A DNA stretch of 64,000 nt from positions 62,001 to 126,000 of the forward strand of contig NZ_PSNW01000006.1 of assembly GCF_002930645.1 (NCBI RefSeq), read 5' to 3'. This document shows positions 8,392 through 17,553 of the stretch, in pieces (the stretch's first letter is position 1; each line of letters starts with the position of its first letter). The notes under the pieces are model-generated. The model was given only the letters and a program-made list of their open reading frames with translations. It did not search any database and had not been told where the DNA came from. Origin of the DNA: Solimonas fluminis (GTDB lineage Bacteria > Pseudomonadota > Gammaproteobacteria > Nevskiales > Nevskiaceae). Made by a program: the position numbers and the translations under genes.

Positions 8392-8776
8392 TGGCATCCA
8401 CCTGGCCGTTCAGCGTCCACAGGTCGTAGAGCAGGCCCAGGCCGAACAGTCCCACGGTGCAGAGCCAGAGCAGGCCGGTGACCCACTTGCCGAGGTAGAA
8501 GCGGTGGATGCCGAGCACGCCGAGGAAGGTCAGCAGCAGCCAGGACACGGTGTAGCTCTTGGGGCCGGCGCGGTAGCGGCGTTCCGCGCTGCGCTCCATC
8601 GACGGAATCAGGAACAGGTCGATGATCCAGCCGATGAACAGCAGCCCCAGCGTGAAGAACCAGAGGGTGCCGGTGATCTGGCGGCCGTAGTAGAAGCGGT
8701 GTGCGCCGATGAAGCCGAAGATCCAGGTGAGGTAGCCGACCAGGAGGCTGTGAGTGTCGTTGCGCGCGTCGTTCAT
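8366..8776 (-). CDS. Double TM2-domain membrane protein
   Basis: This 136-residue protein contains two TM2-type units in tandem: LTWIFGFIGAHRFYYGRQ followed by GTLWFFTLGLLFIGWIIDLF, then TFLGVLGIHRFYLGKW followed by GLLWLCTVGLFGLGLLYDLW. Each unit is a helix, the conserved G-x-H-R-F-Y turn and a second helix ending near a conserved Asp. Most bacterial TM2 proteins have one unit, so this looks like an internal duplication. The role of TM2 proteins is not established. The 3' end overlaps the convergent hydroxylase gene. Confidence 0.85.
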   Translation of the reverse strand: MNDARNDTHSLLVGYLTWIFGFIGAHRFYYGRQITGTLWFFTLGLLFIGWIIDLFLIPSMERSAERRYRAGPKSYTVSWLLLTFLGVLGIHRFYLGKWVTGLLWLCTVGLFGLGLLYDLWTLNGQVDAINREGAPA

Positions 8777-8878
8777 GCGGAATTCCTTGTTTTCGCGCGG
8801 AGAATCCCGCGTTTAGCGGGCATTCAGCAAGCCCCGGTATGCTGCAGTGCGTTCATTCATCGACAAGGAGCGTCTCTC

Positions 8879-9142
8879 ATGAACACCCGTAATATCACGC
8901 TGCGCGCCCTGCTGCTGGCCAGCGCCCTGGGTCTCGGATTCGGCGTCGCCGCCTGCAAGAAGGAAGAGCCCACGCCCATGGAGAAGGCCGAGGAGAACGT
9001 CAAGGACGCCTTCGACGCCCGTCCCAACGAGCAGCTCAAGGATGCTGGCGAGGACGCCAAGTCGGCCATGGAGAATGCCGGCGACGCCGTCGAGCAGAAG
9101 GCCGACGAGTTGAAGCAGGACCCGCCGCCGGCCGGCCAGTAA
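8879..9142 (+). CDS. Small lipoprotein, acidic helical
   Basis: This 87-residue protein has a signal peptide and a lipobox-like GVAAC (Cys26), preceded by AAGGAGCG at ribosome-site distance. The mature part is short, charged and probably helical, with repeats of the AEENVKDAFD and GEDAKSAMENAGDAVEQ kind. It resembles small YtxH/CsbD-like or colipoprotein-type stress proteins, but I cannot name a family. It is divergent from the TM2 gene, with a 100-bp intergenic region. Confidence 0.7.
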   Translation: MNTRNITLRALLLASALGLGFGVAACKKEEPTPMEKAEENVKDAFDARPNEQLKDAGEDAKSAMENAGDAVEQKADELKQDPPPAGQ

Positions 9143-9158
9143 GGCCGGGAGCCGGGTC

Positions 9159-9908
9159 TCAGGTCGCCATCACGCCGCGTCTCGGCGCGGCGGTGCCGAA
9201 GGTCTCGGCCGTCAGCGGTGCGCCCAGATCCCCCAGGACCGCCCGGTGCTGGGGGATCGGTGTGCGCAGCGTCTTGTGCTCGTAGGCCTTGAGCCGTTCG
9301 AAGGCGTCCAGCGCCAGCGCACGCTCCACCAGCGCGGAGCTTCGCGGCCAGCGTACGGGGTCCGGCTGCCAGCGGGCGAAGCCGGCGTTGCGGAAGAATG
9401 CCGCCACGGCGATGTCCGCAATGGACAGCTCGCCGAAGATCCAGCCCTGCGACGGCATCTGCGTCTCCAGGTAGTCCATCACCCGGGGCAGATCCTCTTC
9501 CAGGGTCTTCTGCAGCCGCACAGGGTCGGTGGGCTTGCCCCAGACATGGGGATTGATGGCGACCTCGTTGTACAGCTGCCAGATGATCACGTCGCCCATG
9601 CGCGTGTCGGCGTATTCCTCCAGCCAGCGCGCGCGGGCCCGGTCGGCGATGCCGGCGGGGTAGAGTGCGGGAGAGGGGTAGCGGTCCTCCAGGTACTGGC
9701 AGATCACCGAGGAATCGCTCAGCGTCACCTGGTCGTCGATCAGCACCGGCACGCGGCGGATCGGGCTGATCGCGCTGAAGCGCTCATCGCCGGTGAAGGG
9801 AACGATCGGGTCGATGCGGTAGGCGATGCCCTTCAGGTGCAACACCGCCAGCACCTTGCGCACATAGGGCGACAGGTAGCTGCCGATGATCGTGGTCGGG
9901 GTGGTCAT
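9159..9908 (-). CDS. Glutathione S-transferase family protein
   Basis: This 249-residue protein starts at MTTPTTIIGSYLSPYVRK. The N-terminal thioredoxin-like half has a candidate catalytic Ser in SYLSPYVRK, the cis-proline segment RVPVLID and the glutathione-contact motif LSDSSVICQYLED. The C-terminal half is helical (GWIFGELSIADIAVAAFF, with the conserved Asp of the N-capping box). It would conjugate or reduce hydrophobic electrophiles in the cytosol. It follows the host-attachment gene by 56 bp on the same strand. Upstream in-frame codons are not conserved. Confidence 0.88.
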   Translation of the reverse strand: MTTPTTIIGSYLSPYVRKVLAVLHLKGIAYRIDPIVPFTGDERFSAISPIRRVPVLIDDQVTLSDSSVICQYLEDRYPSPALYPAGIADRARARWLEEYADTRMGDVIIWQLYNEVAINPHVWGKPTDPVRLQKTLEEDLPRVMDYLETQMPSQGWIFGELSIADIAVAAFFRNAGFARWQPDPVRWPRSSALVERALALDAFERLKAYEHKTLRTPIPQHRAVLGDLGAPLTAETFGTAAPRRGVMAT

Positions 9909-9964
9909 CGCCGCCGTCTCCGGGAGAAGATGCCTCCATCTTCCCACGAAGGCCGCGGCTTCGC

Positions 9965-10423
9965 TCAAAGCCGGCTGGGCAGGGCCGCGCGGATGCGCTC
10001 GGCAGTCTCTCCCGCCAGCGACTTGGGGATCGTGCCGGCGATGCGCCGCTCCAGTTGTCCATCCATGCGCCGGCGCAGCAAGCCGAGGAAGCTAGGCTCC
10101 GCCACCACGTAGAGGCGCTCGGCCTGCGTGTCGCGCAAGGCGGCTTCCACGCCCTGGCAGACCGAGGCGGCGAACTCCTCGATGCGATGCTGCTTCATCG
10201 AGCCTCCGCCGAAGGCGGAATGACCGCCTTCGGTGGGGCGGTGATTGCGCCGGCCGCCATCGTCGGCAACCAGGTCGCCCTCGTGCAGGCGCGCTTCCGG
10301 ATTGGCCAGGCTGGCGTAGTCCCTCAGGGGCGAGTCGGGCGTCACCGCCGCCAGGATGCGCGCACGGGCGGCATCGGCCGCGATCACCAGGGAGGCACCC
10401 TGGCGCGGGATCGGTGCGGACAT
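9965..10423 (-). CDS. Host attachment protein family (baeRF-like)
   Basis: This 152-residue protein fits the Host_attach family, named after a plant-attachment gene of Agrobacterium. Visible features are an N-terminal ARARILAA strand, a central variable stretch with GGRRNHRPTEGGHS, a KQHRIEEFAASVCQGVEAAL helix and the conserved LYVVAEPSFLGLLRR block, then a basic C-terminus. The fold is thought to relate to archaeal release-factor-like domains; the real function is uncertain. It starts 8 bp after the small gene at 10432-10641, so the two are likely co-transcribed. Confidence 0.8.
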   Translation of the reverse strand: MSAPIPRQGASLVIAADAARARILAAVTPDSPLRDYASLANPEARLHEGDLVADDGGRRNHRPTEGGHSAFGGGSMKQHRIEEFAASVCQGVEAALRDTQAERLYVVAEPSFLGLLRRRMDGQLERRIAGTIPKSLAGETAERIRAALPSRL

Positions 10424-10431
10424 GCGGCCTC

Positions 10432-10641
10432 CTAGAGCGCGGAACTCGGGCGCGCGGGCTTCTCGGCAGGGCGGCGCTCCAGGCGGTCCGCCTGGCGTGC
10501 CGACGGGCCGCGCGCGTCCGCGCCGTGGTCGGGCGTGGCGCGATCGGCGTTCAGGGCGCCCAGGATCGCGTCATTGGGATCGCGGGCGGTTTCGGGTTTG
10601 CGCGGCGCTTCGGCGCCGTTTCTGTTCGCCATCCTTGGCAT
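10432..10641 (-). CDS. Small hypothetical protein, disordered
   Basis: A 69-residue reading frame starts at an ATG with a good ribosome site (AAAGGAG, 6 bases away). The product is rich in A, R, P, D and G, has no hydrophobic segment and is likely disordered. I recognise no family. The strong start signal and the 8-bp spacing to the host-attachment gene are the reasons for calling it. Confidence 0.5.
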   Translation of the reverse strand: MPRMANRNGAEAPRKPETARDPNDAILGALNADRATPDHGADARGPSARQADRLERRPAEKPARPSSAL

Positions 10642-10717
10642 GGGATTCTCCTTTGCAATCTGCGGGCGGGCTTACGGCTCCCTCAAGGATGGGACCGCAG
10701 GCCGCCGGGATAATTCC

Positions 10718-12652
10718 CTAGACCGGAAGGGTGAAGCGGAACACGGATCCCGGATAGCCCGGTTCCACCCAGATGCGCCCGCCGTGGCGCTCGACGATCT
10801 TGCGGCAGATGGCCAGGCCGATGCCGCTGCCCGGATAGACCTCGCGGGTATGCAGCCGCTGGAACAGCACGAAGACGCGCTCCGCATAGAGCGGATCGAT
10901 GCCGATGCCGTTGTCGCGCACCGAGAACTGCCAGAAGTCCGCATCCGGCTGGACGTCGATGTCGATCTGCGGCGCTTCCTGGCCGCGGAACTTGATGGCG
11001 TTGCCGACCAGGTTCTGGAACAGCTGGGTGATCAGCTGGCCCTGCACGGGCAGCGTCGGCAGCGGCTGGCGCCGGATCACCGCACCGCTCTCGGCGATGG
11101 TCGTGCGCAGGTTGGCGAGCGCGGCGTCGAGCAGCCGGTCCAGCGAGGTGGGCTCCGGCTGCTGCTTCTCGCGGGTCACGCGCGAGTAGGTGAGCAGGCC
11201 CTCGATCAGCTGGCGCATGCGCTGCACCTCGTCGGTGATGTAGCCGACGAATTCGTTGGCGTCCGGATCGCGTCCGCTGAAGCGGCGCGCCAGCAGCTGC
11301 GTGAAGCTGGCTACGGTGCGCAGCGGCTCCTGCAGGTCATGCGAGGCGACGTAGGCGAAGTGTTCCAGCTCGGTATTGGAGCGCGCCAGTTCCTCGGCGC
11401 GTTCGGCCAGCTCGGCGGTGGCGCGCTTGCGCTCGGTGATGTCCTCTGCCGTGCCGGCGACGCCGATCACCGTGCCGCCCTTCATCAGCGGGGCGTTGCT
11501 GAACACGATCGTGGTCAGGCTGCCATCCTTGCGCTGGATCGGCGTCTCGACGTTGTTGGCGGCACCGCGGCCGCTGGCCGCCGCGTCGAACAGGGCCTGC
11601 ACCAGCGGCCGCTGCTCCAGCGGGATCAGCGGCAGGAAGCTGCGGCCCAGCAGTTCCTGCTCCTCGTGGCCGGTGATCACGCAGGTCTGCCGGTTGACCA
11701 GCGTGAATCGCCCCTGCAGGTCGAAGGCGAAGATCGCATTGGTGGCGCTCTGCATGACCTTGTTGCGGAACTCGGTGGTTTCCCGCAGTCCCTCCTCCGC
11801 CAGGCGCCGCCGCACGATCATCTCGTTGAACACGGTGGCCAGCTCGCCCAGTTCATCCCCGGAGCGCACCTCGATGCGATGCGTCAGGTGGCCCTGGGAG
11901 ACCCGCAGGGCCCCCTCGCGCAGCGCCAGGATGCTGCGCCGCAGGTCCTGCGAAACCACCCAGGACACCAGCAGGCCCGCCGCCAGCAGCACGGCGGCGA
12001 ACAGCGCGATCAGCAGCGGCAGGCCGTGCTGCATCCAGCGTGCGGCGGAACCGATGGCCACGGAGAAGCGGCGTTCCAGCGGTGCCACGGCGGCGTTGAT
12101 CGTGGCGATGCGTTGCAGCAGATGTTCACGCCGTTCCGGCGTCAGTGATCCGGCGGCATGCGAGCGCTTCAGCTCGTCGGCGATGACTTCCAGCTCCAGC
12201 AGGCGGCGCTCCGCCTCGCGCCAGACCTGCACCGCGGTGTCGAGTTCGTCGATCCAGCGGAAATGGCGGAACAGGAAGATCATGTCCGGCACGTCCTGCT
12301 CGGCATTGCCGCCGGCGACGAAGCCGCGGCGGACGGTAGCCTCGTTGTAGGAGCGCCGCTCCATTTCCAGGCGGGCCTCGCGGTCGCCCAGCGGGATCGC
12401 GATGGCTTCCCGGTAGAGCCGGTAGTCGTCGGTGCGGCCGTACTGGGCGTAGCGGCTCAGGTAGTAGACCGCGTCCTTCTGTCCCTTGGACCAGAGGCCC
12501 TCGCCGCCGACGTAGGCCCGCGCACCGCTGGCCAGGCGCAGGCTGAGCGTGACCACGGCCACCAGGGAGAACACGATCGCCACGAATACCACCACGATCG
12601 CCGCCAGCTTGGCGGTGATCGAGAGGTGGTGCGTCCGTCCCCCGAGGAACAT
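10718..12652 (-). CDS. Membrane-bound PAS sensor histidine kinase
   Basis: This 644-residue sensor has a transmembrane helix near residues 12-34, a periplasmic segment of about 180 residues (CHASE3-like), and a second helix near 215-237. Next come HAMP ([14 protein letters not shown]) and a PAS domain with its PAC tail ([15 protein letters not shown]). The kinase core has the H-box [11 protein letters not shown] (His near 438), N-box [11 protein letters not shown]1 RDNGIGID and G2 [13 protein letters not shown]-box and ATPase type resemble phytochrome-like kinases. No response regulator is adjacent, so it is an orphan. The start at 12652 lies 11 bp after a GST stop. Confidence 0.9.
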   Translation of the reverse strand: MFLGGRTHHLSITAKLAAIVVVFVAIVFSLVAVVTLSLRLASGARAYVGGEGLWSKGQKDAVYYLSRYAQYGRTDDYRLYREAIAIPLGDREARLEMERRSYNEATVRRGFVAGGNAEQDVPDMIFLFRHFRWIDELDTAVQVWREAERRLLELEVIADELKRSHAAGSLTPERREHLLQRIATINAAVAPLERRFSVAIGSAARWMQHGLPLLIALFAAVLLAAGLLVSWVVSQDLRRSILALREGALRVSQGHLTHRIEVRSGDELGELATVFNEMIVRRRLAEEGLRETTEFRNKVMQSATNAIFAFDLQGRFTLVNRQTCVITGHEEQELLGRSFLPLIPLEQRPLVQALFDAAASGRGAANNVETPIQRKDGSLTTIVFSNAPLMKGGTVIGVAGTAEDITERKRATAELAERAEELARSNTELEHFAYVASHDLQEPLRTVASFTQLLARRFSGRDPDANEFVGYITDEVQRMRQLIEGLLTYSRVTREKQQPEPTSLDRLLDAALANLRTTIAESGAVIRRQPLPTLPVQGQLITQLFQNLVGNAIKFRGQEAPQIDIDVQPDADFWQFSVRDNGIGIDPLYAERVFVLFQRLHTREVYPGSGIGLAICRKIVERHGGRIWVEPGYPGSVFRFTLPV

Positions 12653-12663
12653 GCGTGGCCGCG

Positions 12664-13326
12664 TCAGCGCAGCAGTTCGTAGGGGCCGCCCTTCTGCAAG
12701 GCCCGCTGATAGGCAGGGCGTGCGTGGATGCGCTGGAGGAAGCCGGCCAGGTTGGGCGGCACGTCGCCGCCTCGCGCCGCCAGCGCCTCGGCCGGGAAGC
12801 TCATCTGGATGTCGGCCGCGCTGAACTCCCTGCCGGCGAACCAGCCGGTCTTGCCCAGCTCGTTCTCGATGAAAGCGACATGGGTGCGCAGGTTGGGGCC
12901 GAGGAACATCTTGTCCACGCCCCCGACGATGCCGCGCGCCACCGGCCGCACCAGTGCCGGCGTGCCCTTGGGCACCTGGCTGAGGACCAGCTTCATCACC
13001 AGCAGGGGCATGATCGAGCCCTCGGCATAGTGCAGCCAGTAGCTGTACTGCAGCCGCTCCGGGCTGCCCTCGGCCGGGACCAGCCGGCCCTGGCCGTAGC
13101 GGCCCACCAGGTACTCCAAAATGGCGCCGGATTCGGCCACGGTGTTGCCGCCATCGGTGATCACCGGGGACTTGCCCAGGGGATGGACCGCCTTGAGTTC
13201 CGGCGGTGCCAGCATGGTCCTGGCGTTGCGCTCGTAGCGCTTCACCTGGTACTCCACGCCCAGTTCCTCCAGAAGCCAGAGCACGCGCTGCGAGCGGGAG
13301 TTGTTGAGATGGTGGACGGTGACCAT
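12664..13326 (-). CDS. Glutathione S-transferase
   Basis: This 220-residue GST starts at MVTVHHLNNSRSQR, with AGAGGA upstream. The N-terminal domain shows the SRSQRVLWLLEEL helix, LGKSPVITD with the cis-proline, and TVAESGAILEYL for glutathione binding. The C-terminal domain includes KTGWFAGREFSAADIQMSF. The combination resembles bacterial/fungal GSTs with an N-terminal active-site Ser. The histidine-kinase gene starts 11 bp after its stop, so the two may be co-transcribed, which is an unusual pairing. Confidence 0.88.
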   Translation of the reverse strand: MVTVHHLNNSRSQRVLWLLEELGVEYQVKRYERNARTMLAPPELKAVHPLGKSPVITDGGNTVAESGAILEYLVGRYGQGRLVPAEGSPERLQYSYWLHYAEGSIMPLLVMKLVLSQVPKGTPALVRPVARGIVGGVDKMFLGPNLRTHVAFIENELGKTGWFAGREFSAADIQMSFPAEALAARGGDVPPNLAGFLQRIHARPAYQRALQKGGPYELLR

Positions 13327-13416
13327 GGCAGTCCTCTGCGGCAAGGGTTCGTCCGTCATCAAAGCACAGATGGGCGGCAGCGTCATGTAGACAAGCCGCC
13401 CATCCGGGGCGGGATA

Positions 13417-13932
13417 TCAGATGTCGGTGCGGCGCTGGGCCCAGAGGCGCAGCAGGCCCTTGATGGCCAGGTGCACGAGCGCGTAGATGCCGATGGCCAG
13501 CAGCAGCGGCAGGACCAGGGTGCCGCCGGTTTCCAGGGCCGGGCTGGCGACGATGCCCTTGAACGGCAGGAACAGCGGCTCGGTGATGCCCTTGACGAAG
13601 CGCACGAAGCCGGCGCCCTCGCGGGCGCCGATCAGCGCCAGCGTGAAACGCAAGCCCAGCAGGGCGTAGAGCACCCAGAAGACGTAGTCCACGACCTGGC
13701 CGGCGCGGGCAATGGCGCGCAGCTGGATGACTTCGCGCTCGCGGTCGGAAACCTCGTCGATCAGGCGCCGCTGCAGGTCCGCCGCGACGGCGTCGATCCG
13801 CTGCTGCTCGTTCTGCAGGCCGTCCTGGGCCTGCGCCGCGATCTGCGAATCCACCCGGGTTTCGAGTCGGGACTTCAGGGCATGATGCTGGGCGGCCCGG
13901 CGGGCCTCGTCCTGAGCCAGTGTCGTATCCAT
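13417..13932 (-). CDS. YggT-family membrane protein
   Basis: This 171-residue protein has a polar, helical N-terminal half of about 75 residues (LETRVDSQIAAQAQ, DREREVIQLRAIARAGQVVD). One transmembrane helix follows (YVFWVLYALLGLRFTLALIG), then the YggT signature GFVRFVKGITEPLFLPFKGI, and finally another helix (LVLPLLLAIGIYALVHLAI). YggT proteins are small inner-membrane proteins of uncertain role, often linked to osmotic stress or division. The start has GGAAGGA upstream. It is 90 bp from the next gene on the same strand. Confidence 0.8.
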   Translation of the reverse strand: MDTTLAQDEARRAAQHHALKSRLETRVDSQIAAQAQDGLQNEQQRIDAVAADLQRRLIDEVSDREREVIQLRAIARAGQVVDYVFWVLYALLGLRFTLALIGAREGAGFVRFVKGITEPLFLPFKGIVASPALETGGTLVLPLLLAIGIYALVHLAIKGLLRLWAQRRTDI

Positions 13933-14026
13933 GGCACGATCCTTCCGAGATCAAGCGGCCTTCCTGGCCGCCGGTCCATGATGGAAGGGGGCGGTGAACG
14001 CCGTCTGAACGCGGGCCCGGCCCCGC

Positions 14027-14818
14027 TCAGGCGCGGTTCAGCTGTTCGTGCAGGAAAGCCAGCGTGCGGTCCAGCGCCGCGCGAGTCGGTTCGCCCTCGC
14101 GGTCGATCAGGTGCGTGGTCATGACACTGTGCGCCGGGGGCAGGGCGTCCGGATTGGCGTTGCGTGACGGCACCACGATGGCTTCGAAGGCGGGACCGAA
14201 CTCGGCCTGCAGGCGCTCGAAGCGCTCGGCCCGGCACATCGGGTCGCCGCTGAAGCGCAGGCCGAGGATGCGGGCGCCCTCCCGGTCGATGCGCCGGTGC
14301 GCCGCGGCGATCTCCTCCGGCGAGGCGTGCAGGCCGGAGCGCTGGGCATGGGTGATGCCGCCGGGCAGGGAGGGTTGCGCCAGCACCGGCGCGATCACCG
14401 GCGCGTCGAGCATCATGGCCAGGCCGAAATTGCCGGTCAGGCACATGCCGACCGCCCCGACGCCCGGGCCGCCGCATTGGGCATGAGCGTGGCGTGCCAG
14501 GGCACGCAGCCAGTCGACGATGGGGCTGGAACGGTGGGCCGCCAGCACGCGGAACTCGCGGCTGATGCAGACCCTGGCGATGGTGCGCGCGGCAGTGGCG
14601 GGCGTCAGCGGTTCCAGCGGCGTGCCGAACAGTTGCGGCATCCATACCGAGAAGCCGGCATCGGCCACGCGCGTGGCGAAGCGCGCCACCTGCGGCGTGA
14701 TGCCCGGCACCTCCGACATCACGATCACCGCGCGCCCCTGGCCTCGGCGATAGACGTCGCGGCGCTCGCCCTCCAGTTCCAGCGGGCCGTGTTCGAATCC
14801 GGGAATCTCGATGCTCAT
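14027..14818 (-). CDS. Dienelactone hydrolase family protein
   Basis: This 263-residue alpha/beta hydrolase starts at MSIEIPGFEHG, with GGAG 7 bases upstream. The nucleophile elbow appears as GAVGMCLTGNFG, so a Cys is in the position used by dienelactone hydrolase. An Asp in RFSGDPMC and a late His in MTTHLIDRE could complete the triad. The family hydrolyses cyclic esters formed in aromatic-ring degradation, but many members have other ester substrates. It lies 22 bp after the acyltransferase gene, so both are probably expressed together. Confidence 0.85.
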   Translation of the reverse strand: MSIEIPGFEHGPLELEGERRDVYRRGQGRAVIVMSEVPGITPQVARFATRVADAGFSVWMPQLFGTPLEPLTPATAARTIARVCISREFRVLAAHRSSPIVDWLRALARHAHAQCGGPGVGAVGMCLTGNFGLAMMLDAPVIAPVLAQPSLPGGITHAQRSGLHASPEEIAAAHRRIDREGARILGLRFSGDPMCRAERFERLQAEFGPAFEAIVVPSRNANPDALPPAHSVMTTHLIDREGEPTRAALDRTLAFLHEQLNRA

Positions 14819-14840
14819 CTGCGGCTCCATGCGAGGCGGT

Positions 14841-15482
14841 TCAGTCCGGGCCGGCGTCCTCGCCCCGCCAGGGGCGGCCCTGGCGCTCGGCGATAGGCTT
14901 CGAGAGACGGTCGGCGTGGCGCGGGGCGGAATGAGCGGCGACGAAATCCAGCAGCCGGCCGAGATCGGCCTCGTAGTCGCTGCAGGGCTGCAGCGGCTGG
15001 TTGAAGCTGACCTGCTTGCGCTGGTAGTCGATGGCGGCCGCCACGATCGGCACGCCGGCACCCAGGGCCACGTGATGGAAGCCGCGCTTCCAGGCCTTGG
15101 CGGCGGTGCGCGTGCCTTCCGGCGCCAGCAGCAGCACGAACTGCTCGTTCTGGTGGAAGGCATCGACGGTCTGTTCGACGATGCCCTTGGGGCTCTTGCG
15201 GTTGACCGGCACCGCTCCCAGCCAGCGCAGCACCACGCCGCCGAAGCCGCGGAAGGCGCTGTCCTTGATCATGGTGCTGGCGCGCAGGCCCAGGCCGATC
15301 AGGATCGCGAAGGCGATCACGCCGTCCAGGTTGGTGGTATGCGGGGCGCCCACCAGCACCATCTTGGGCACGTCCGGAACGCTGCCGACGACACGCCAGC
15401 CCATCAGCCGCAGCACCAGCCGGCCCAGCCCGCGCGAAAACGCATTGCCGCGCTGCGGCACCCTTGGCCCGAGCGGCGCCAT
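14841..15482 (-). CDS. 1-acyl-glycerol-3-phosphate acyltransferase family (PlsC-like)
   Basis: This 213-residue protein carries the acyltransferase block I motif HX4D (His48 to Asp53 in APHTTNLDG) and block III APEGTR near 120-125. It also has a VPVNRKSPKG segment near 91-100 that fits the lysophosphatidate acyltransferase fold. It should acylate a lysophospholipid or related acceptor at the inner membrane. It is shorter than housekeeping PlsC (about 240), and resembles a subgroup often annotated simply as acyltransferase. It precedes the dienelactone hydrolase gene by 22 bp. Confidence 0.85.
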   Translation of the reverse strand: MAPLGPRVPQRGNAFSRGLGRLVLRLMGWRVVGSVPDVPKMVLVGAPHTTNLDGVIAFAILIGLGLRASTMIKDSAFRGFGGVVLRWLGAVPVNRKSPKGIVEQTVDAFHQNEQFVLLLAPEGTRTAAKAWKRGFHHVALGAGVPIVAAAIDYQRKQVSFNQPLQPCSDYEADLGRLLDFVAAHSAPRHADRLSKPIAERQGRPWRGEDAGPD

Positions 15483-15579
15483 CAGCCCATCCCCCCGTGT
15501 GACATTCCCTGGTTTTCTCTGTGTTTGCGGTGTCGGGGCCGGATTATCCCATCATCGGCCGTCACGCGGGGCCACCCGC

Positions 15580-15969
15580 TCAGGCCGGGACGGCTTCGTG
15601 CTGCAGCCAGTACAGCGCCTGCCACAGGCCGAGGTTCTCGATCACCATGCTGGCCACGACGCCGGGCGGCGGAGGGGCATCGACCAGCAGGCTGACCACG
15701 CGGCCGGCCTCCAGGCCGCCCAGGACCACCACCACCGTCCACAGCGCGGGACGCCGCAGCGCCGGCCGCAGCATCGAGGCCAGCAGCAACAGTCCCACCG
15801 CCAGCGTCGTGCCGCCGCCGGCCCCGCGCATCTGGCTGAAGGCGGCGGCCGAGTCCAGCGTCAGGCCCAGTTGCCCGGCATCCATCGCTCCCTGCGGATC
15901 GGCCAGCGTGTAGAAGCCCAGCAGCGCGAAGATCAGGCCGGTGACCAGCAGGTATGCGTACAGCGCCAT
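15580..15969 (-). CDS. DUF4345-like four-helix membrane protein
   Basis: This 129-residue protein has about four membrane helices (residues 4-24, 50-70, 76-96 and 103-125). The spacing and the GGLEAGRVVSLLVD segment before the last helix match DUF4345-type small membrane proteins. Function is unknown. The start has a strong ribosome site (GGGGAGGAG). It is 97 bp upstream of the acyltransferase gene on the same strand and divergent from the VOC protein gene at 16129. Confidence 0.7.
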   Translation of the reverse strand: MALYAYLLVTGLIFALLGFYTLADPQGAMDAGQLGLTLDSAAAFSQMRGAGGGTTLAVGLLLLASMLRPALRRPALWTVVVVLGGLEAGRVVSLLVDAPPPPGVVASMVIENLGLWQALYWLQHEAVPA

Positions 15970-16128
15970 GGCTTCTCCTCCCCTGTTTCGCGGCAGTGTC
16001 CGCCATCGGGCGGCGCAAGGACAGGACCGCCGGCGGCCGTGCCGCGTCCTTTCGCGCGACTTGACCGCCGCGTGGGCGCCCGACTAGCTTGCCCGCCATT
16101 CCAGAAGAACCCTGCGGGGGAGAAGGTC

Positions 16129-16494
16129 ATGATCGGTTATGTCTGCGTCGGCACCAACGACATGGGGCGGGCCACGCGCTTCTACGATGCGCTGTTCGGC
16201 GAGATGGGCGTCAAGCGCATGATGGAGTTCGACGGCTTCGTCCTCTGGGGCAAGCCGGGTGCCGCGGCGCTGGCCGTGGTGAAGCCTTTCGACGGCAACT
16301 CCGCGACCGTGGGCAACGGCGTCATGGTGGCGCTGTCCGCCGGCAGCAAGGCCAACGTCGACAAGTTCTACGCCAAGGCCATGGAGCTGGGCGGGACCGA
16401 CGAGGGCAAGCCCGGTGCGCGCGGCGATACCTTCTACGCGGCGTACTTCCGCGATCCGGACGGGAACAAGCTCAACGTCTTCTTCATGGGCTGA
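16129..16494 (+). CDS. VOC-family (glyoxalase/bleomycin resistance-like) protein
   Basis: This 121-residue single-domain VOC protein has two beta-alpha-beta-beta-beta halves: MIGYVCVGTNDMGRATRFYD to FVLWGKPG, and VMVALSAGSKANVDKFYAKA to AAYFRDPDGNKLNVFF. The terminal RDPDGNKLN is the usual second-module signature. Members are metal-dependent lyases, dioxygenases or binding proteins, and substrate is not predictable. The ribosome site GGGGGAGAAGG precedes the ATG at 16129. It stands alone between a divergent and a convergent gene. Confidence 0.88.
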   Translation: MIGYVCVGTNDMGRATRFYDALFGEMGVKRMMEFDGFVLWGKPGAAALAVVKPFDGNSATVGNGVMVALSAGSKANVDKFYAKAMELGGTDEGKPGARGDTFYAAYFRDPDGNKLNVFFMG

Positions 16495-16566
16495 GCATCG
16501 CCGCCCCCCCGGGGTACTCGCGGCGGTTTCTCCACGACTCTCGGCCGAGGTCGGGCCGGGCGATGG

Positions 16567-17553
16567 TCAGCTTGCGGGGGGCGCCAGTTCCCGCAGGCCT
16601 TCCTCGACGCTGACCACGGGGCGGTAGCCGATTTCGCGGCGCGCCTTGTCGTCGCGCACGGTCACCTCGCGGAAGAACAGGTTCAGGGCGCTGCGGGTCA
16701 GGGGCGGCTCGCCGCGGAGCGGCAGCAGCGTCCAGGCGGCTTCGCCGAGGGCGGCGAGGGCGTCGGCGATCCACAGCGGCGCGGTGCGCTCGCCGGGCTC
16801 CACGCCCTGGCTGCGGATCAGGCGGCCGATGAAGTCGCGGAAGGCCACCGGTGCGCCGTCGGTCAGGAAATAGATCTCCCCGGCGCGCCCGCGCTCCAGC
16901 GCCAGCAGCACGCCGTGCGAGACGTTGCGCACGTGGCAGGTCGAGATGCGATGCCGCCCCCCGCCGAACCATACCCAGCCTGCCCTCGCGGCCTGTGCCA
17001 GCTTGGGCGCCAGCGTGGTGTCGCCCTTGCCCCAGATGAAGCGCGGCCGCACCACGAGCGTTTCCAGGTCGCTGCCGTTAGCGGCCAGCACGCGCTGCTC
17101 GGCCAGCCCCTTGGAGCGCGGATAGAAGCCGTTGGGCTGCGGCGGCAGCGGCCGCGTTTCGTCGGCATCGACGATCGGATGGCCGTCAGCCAGCACGGCC
17201 TCGGTGCTGATGTGCAGCAGGCGCGGCAGCCCGGCGGCGCGCGCGGCGGCGATCACTTGCTCGGTCCCCTGCACGGTGTCGCGCAGGAAATCCTCCCAGC
17301 GTCCCCACTGCTCGACCTTGGCGGCGGAATGGATCGCCGCCGCGCAGCCGGCCATGCCGTCGCGCATCGACGGCAGATCGCCGAGGTCGCCCGGCACCGG
17401 CTCGGCACCCAGCGCGCGGACGGTTGCGGCGGCGCGCTCCGAGCGGGCGAGCGCGCGTACGCCATAGCCGGCGGCGATCAGGTCGACGATCAGGCGGCGG
17501 CCGAGGAAGCCGGAGCCGCCGGTCAGGAAGATGCTGGGGCGCGGCGCCGTCAT
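16567..17553 (-). CDS. NAD-dependent epimerase/dehydratase (3-beta-HSD-like)
   Basis: This 328-residue extended SDR has TGGSGFLGRRL near residues 11-21, AAIHSAAKVEQWG, a serine in LLHISTEAVLADG and the YPRSK active-site element. The layout resembles the 3-beta-hydroxysteroid dehydrogenase/isomerase and NSDHL-like branch that oxidises sterol or sugar hydroxyls. The start ATG at 17553 overlaps the stop of the upstream gene by 4 bp (ATGA), so translation is coupled. The steroid link is suggestive given the Rieske oxygenase elsewhere, but is only family-level inference. Confidence 0.87.
   Translation of the reverse strand: MTAPRPSIFLTGGSGFLGRRLIVDLIAAGYGVRALARSERAAATVRALGAEPVPGDLGDLPSMRDGMAGCAAAIHSAAKVEQWGRWEDFLRDTVQGTEQVIAAARAAGLPRLLHISTEAVLADGHPIVDADETRPLPPQPNGFYPRSKGLAEQRVLAANGSDLETLVVRPRFIWGKGDTTLAPKLAQAARAGWVWFGGGRHRISTCHVRNVSHGVLLALERGRAGEIYFLTDGAPVAFRDFIGRLIRSQGVEPGERTAPLWIADALAALGEAAWTLLPLRGEPPLTRSALNLFFREVTVRDDKARREIGYRPVVSVEEGLRELAPPAS

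Noticed and set aside
10718-13954. Apparent 1078-residue fusion on the minus strand
   Set aside because: The upstream half is out-of-frame sequence from the GST and YggT-like genes. The kinase begins at 12652, directly after the GST stop.
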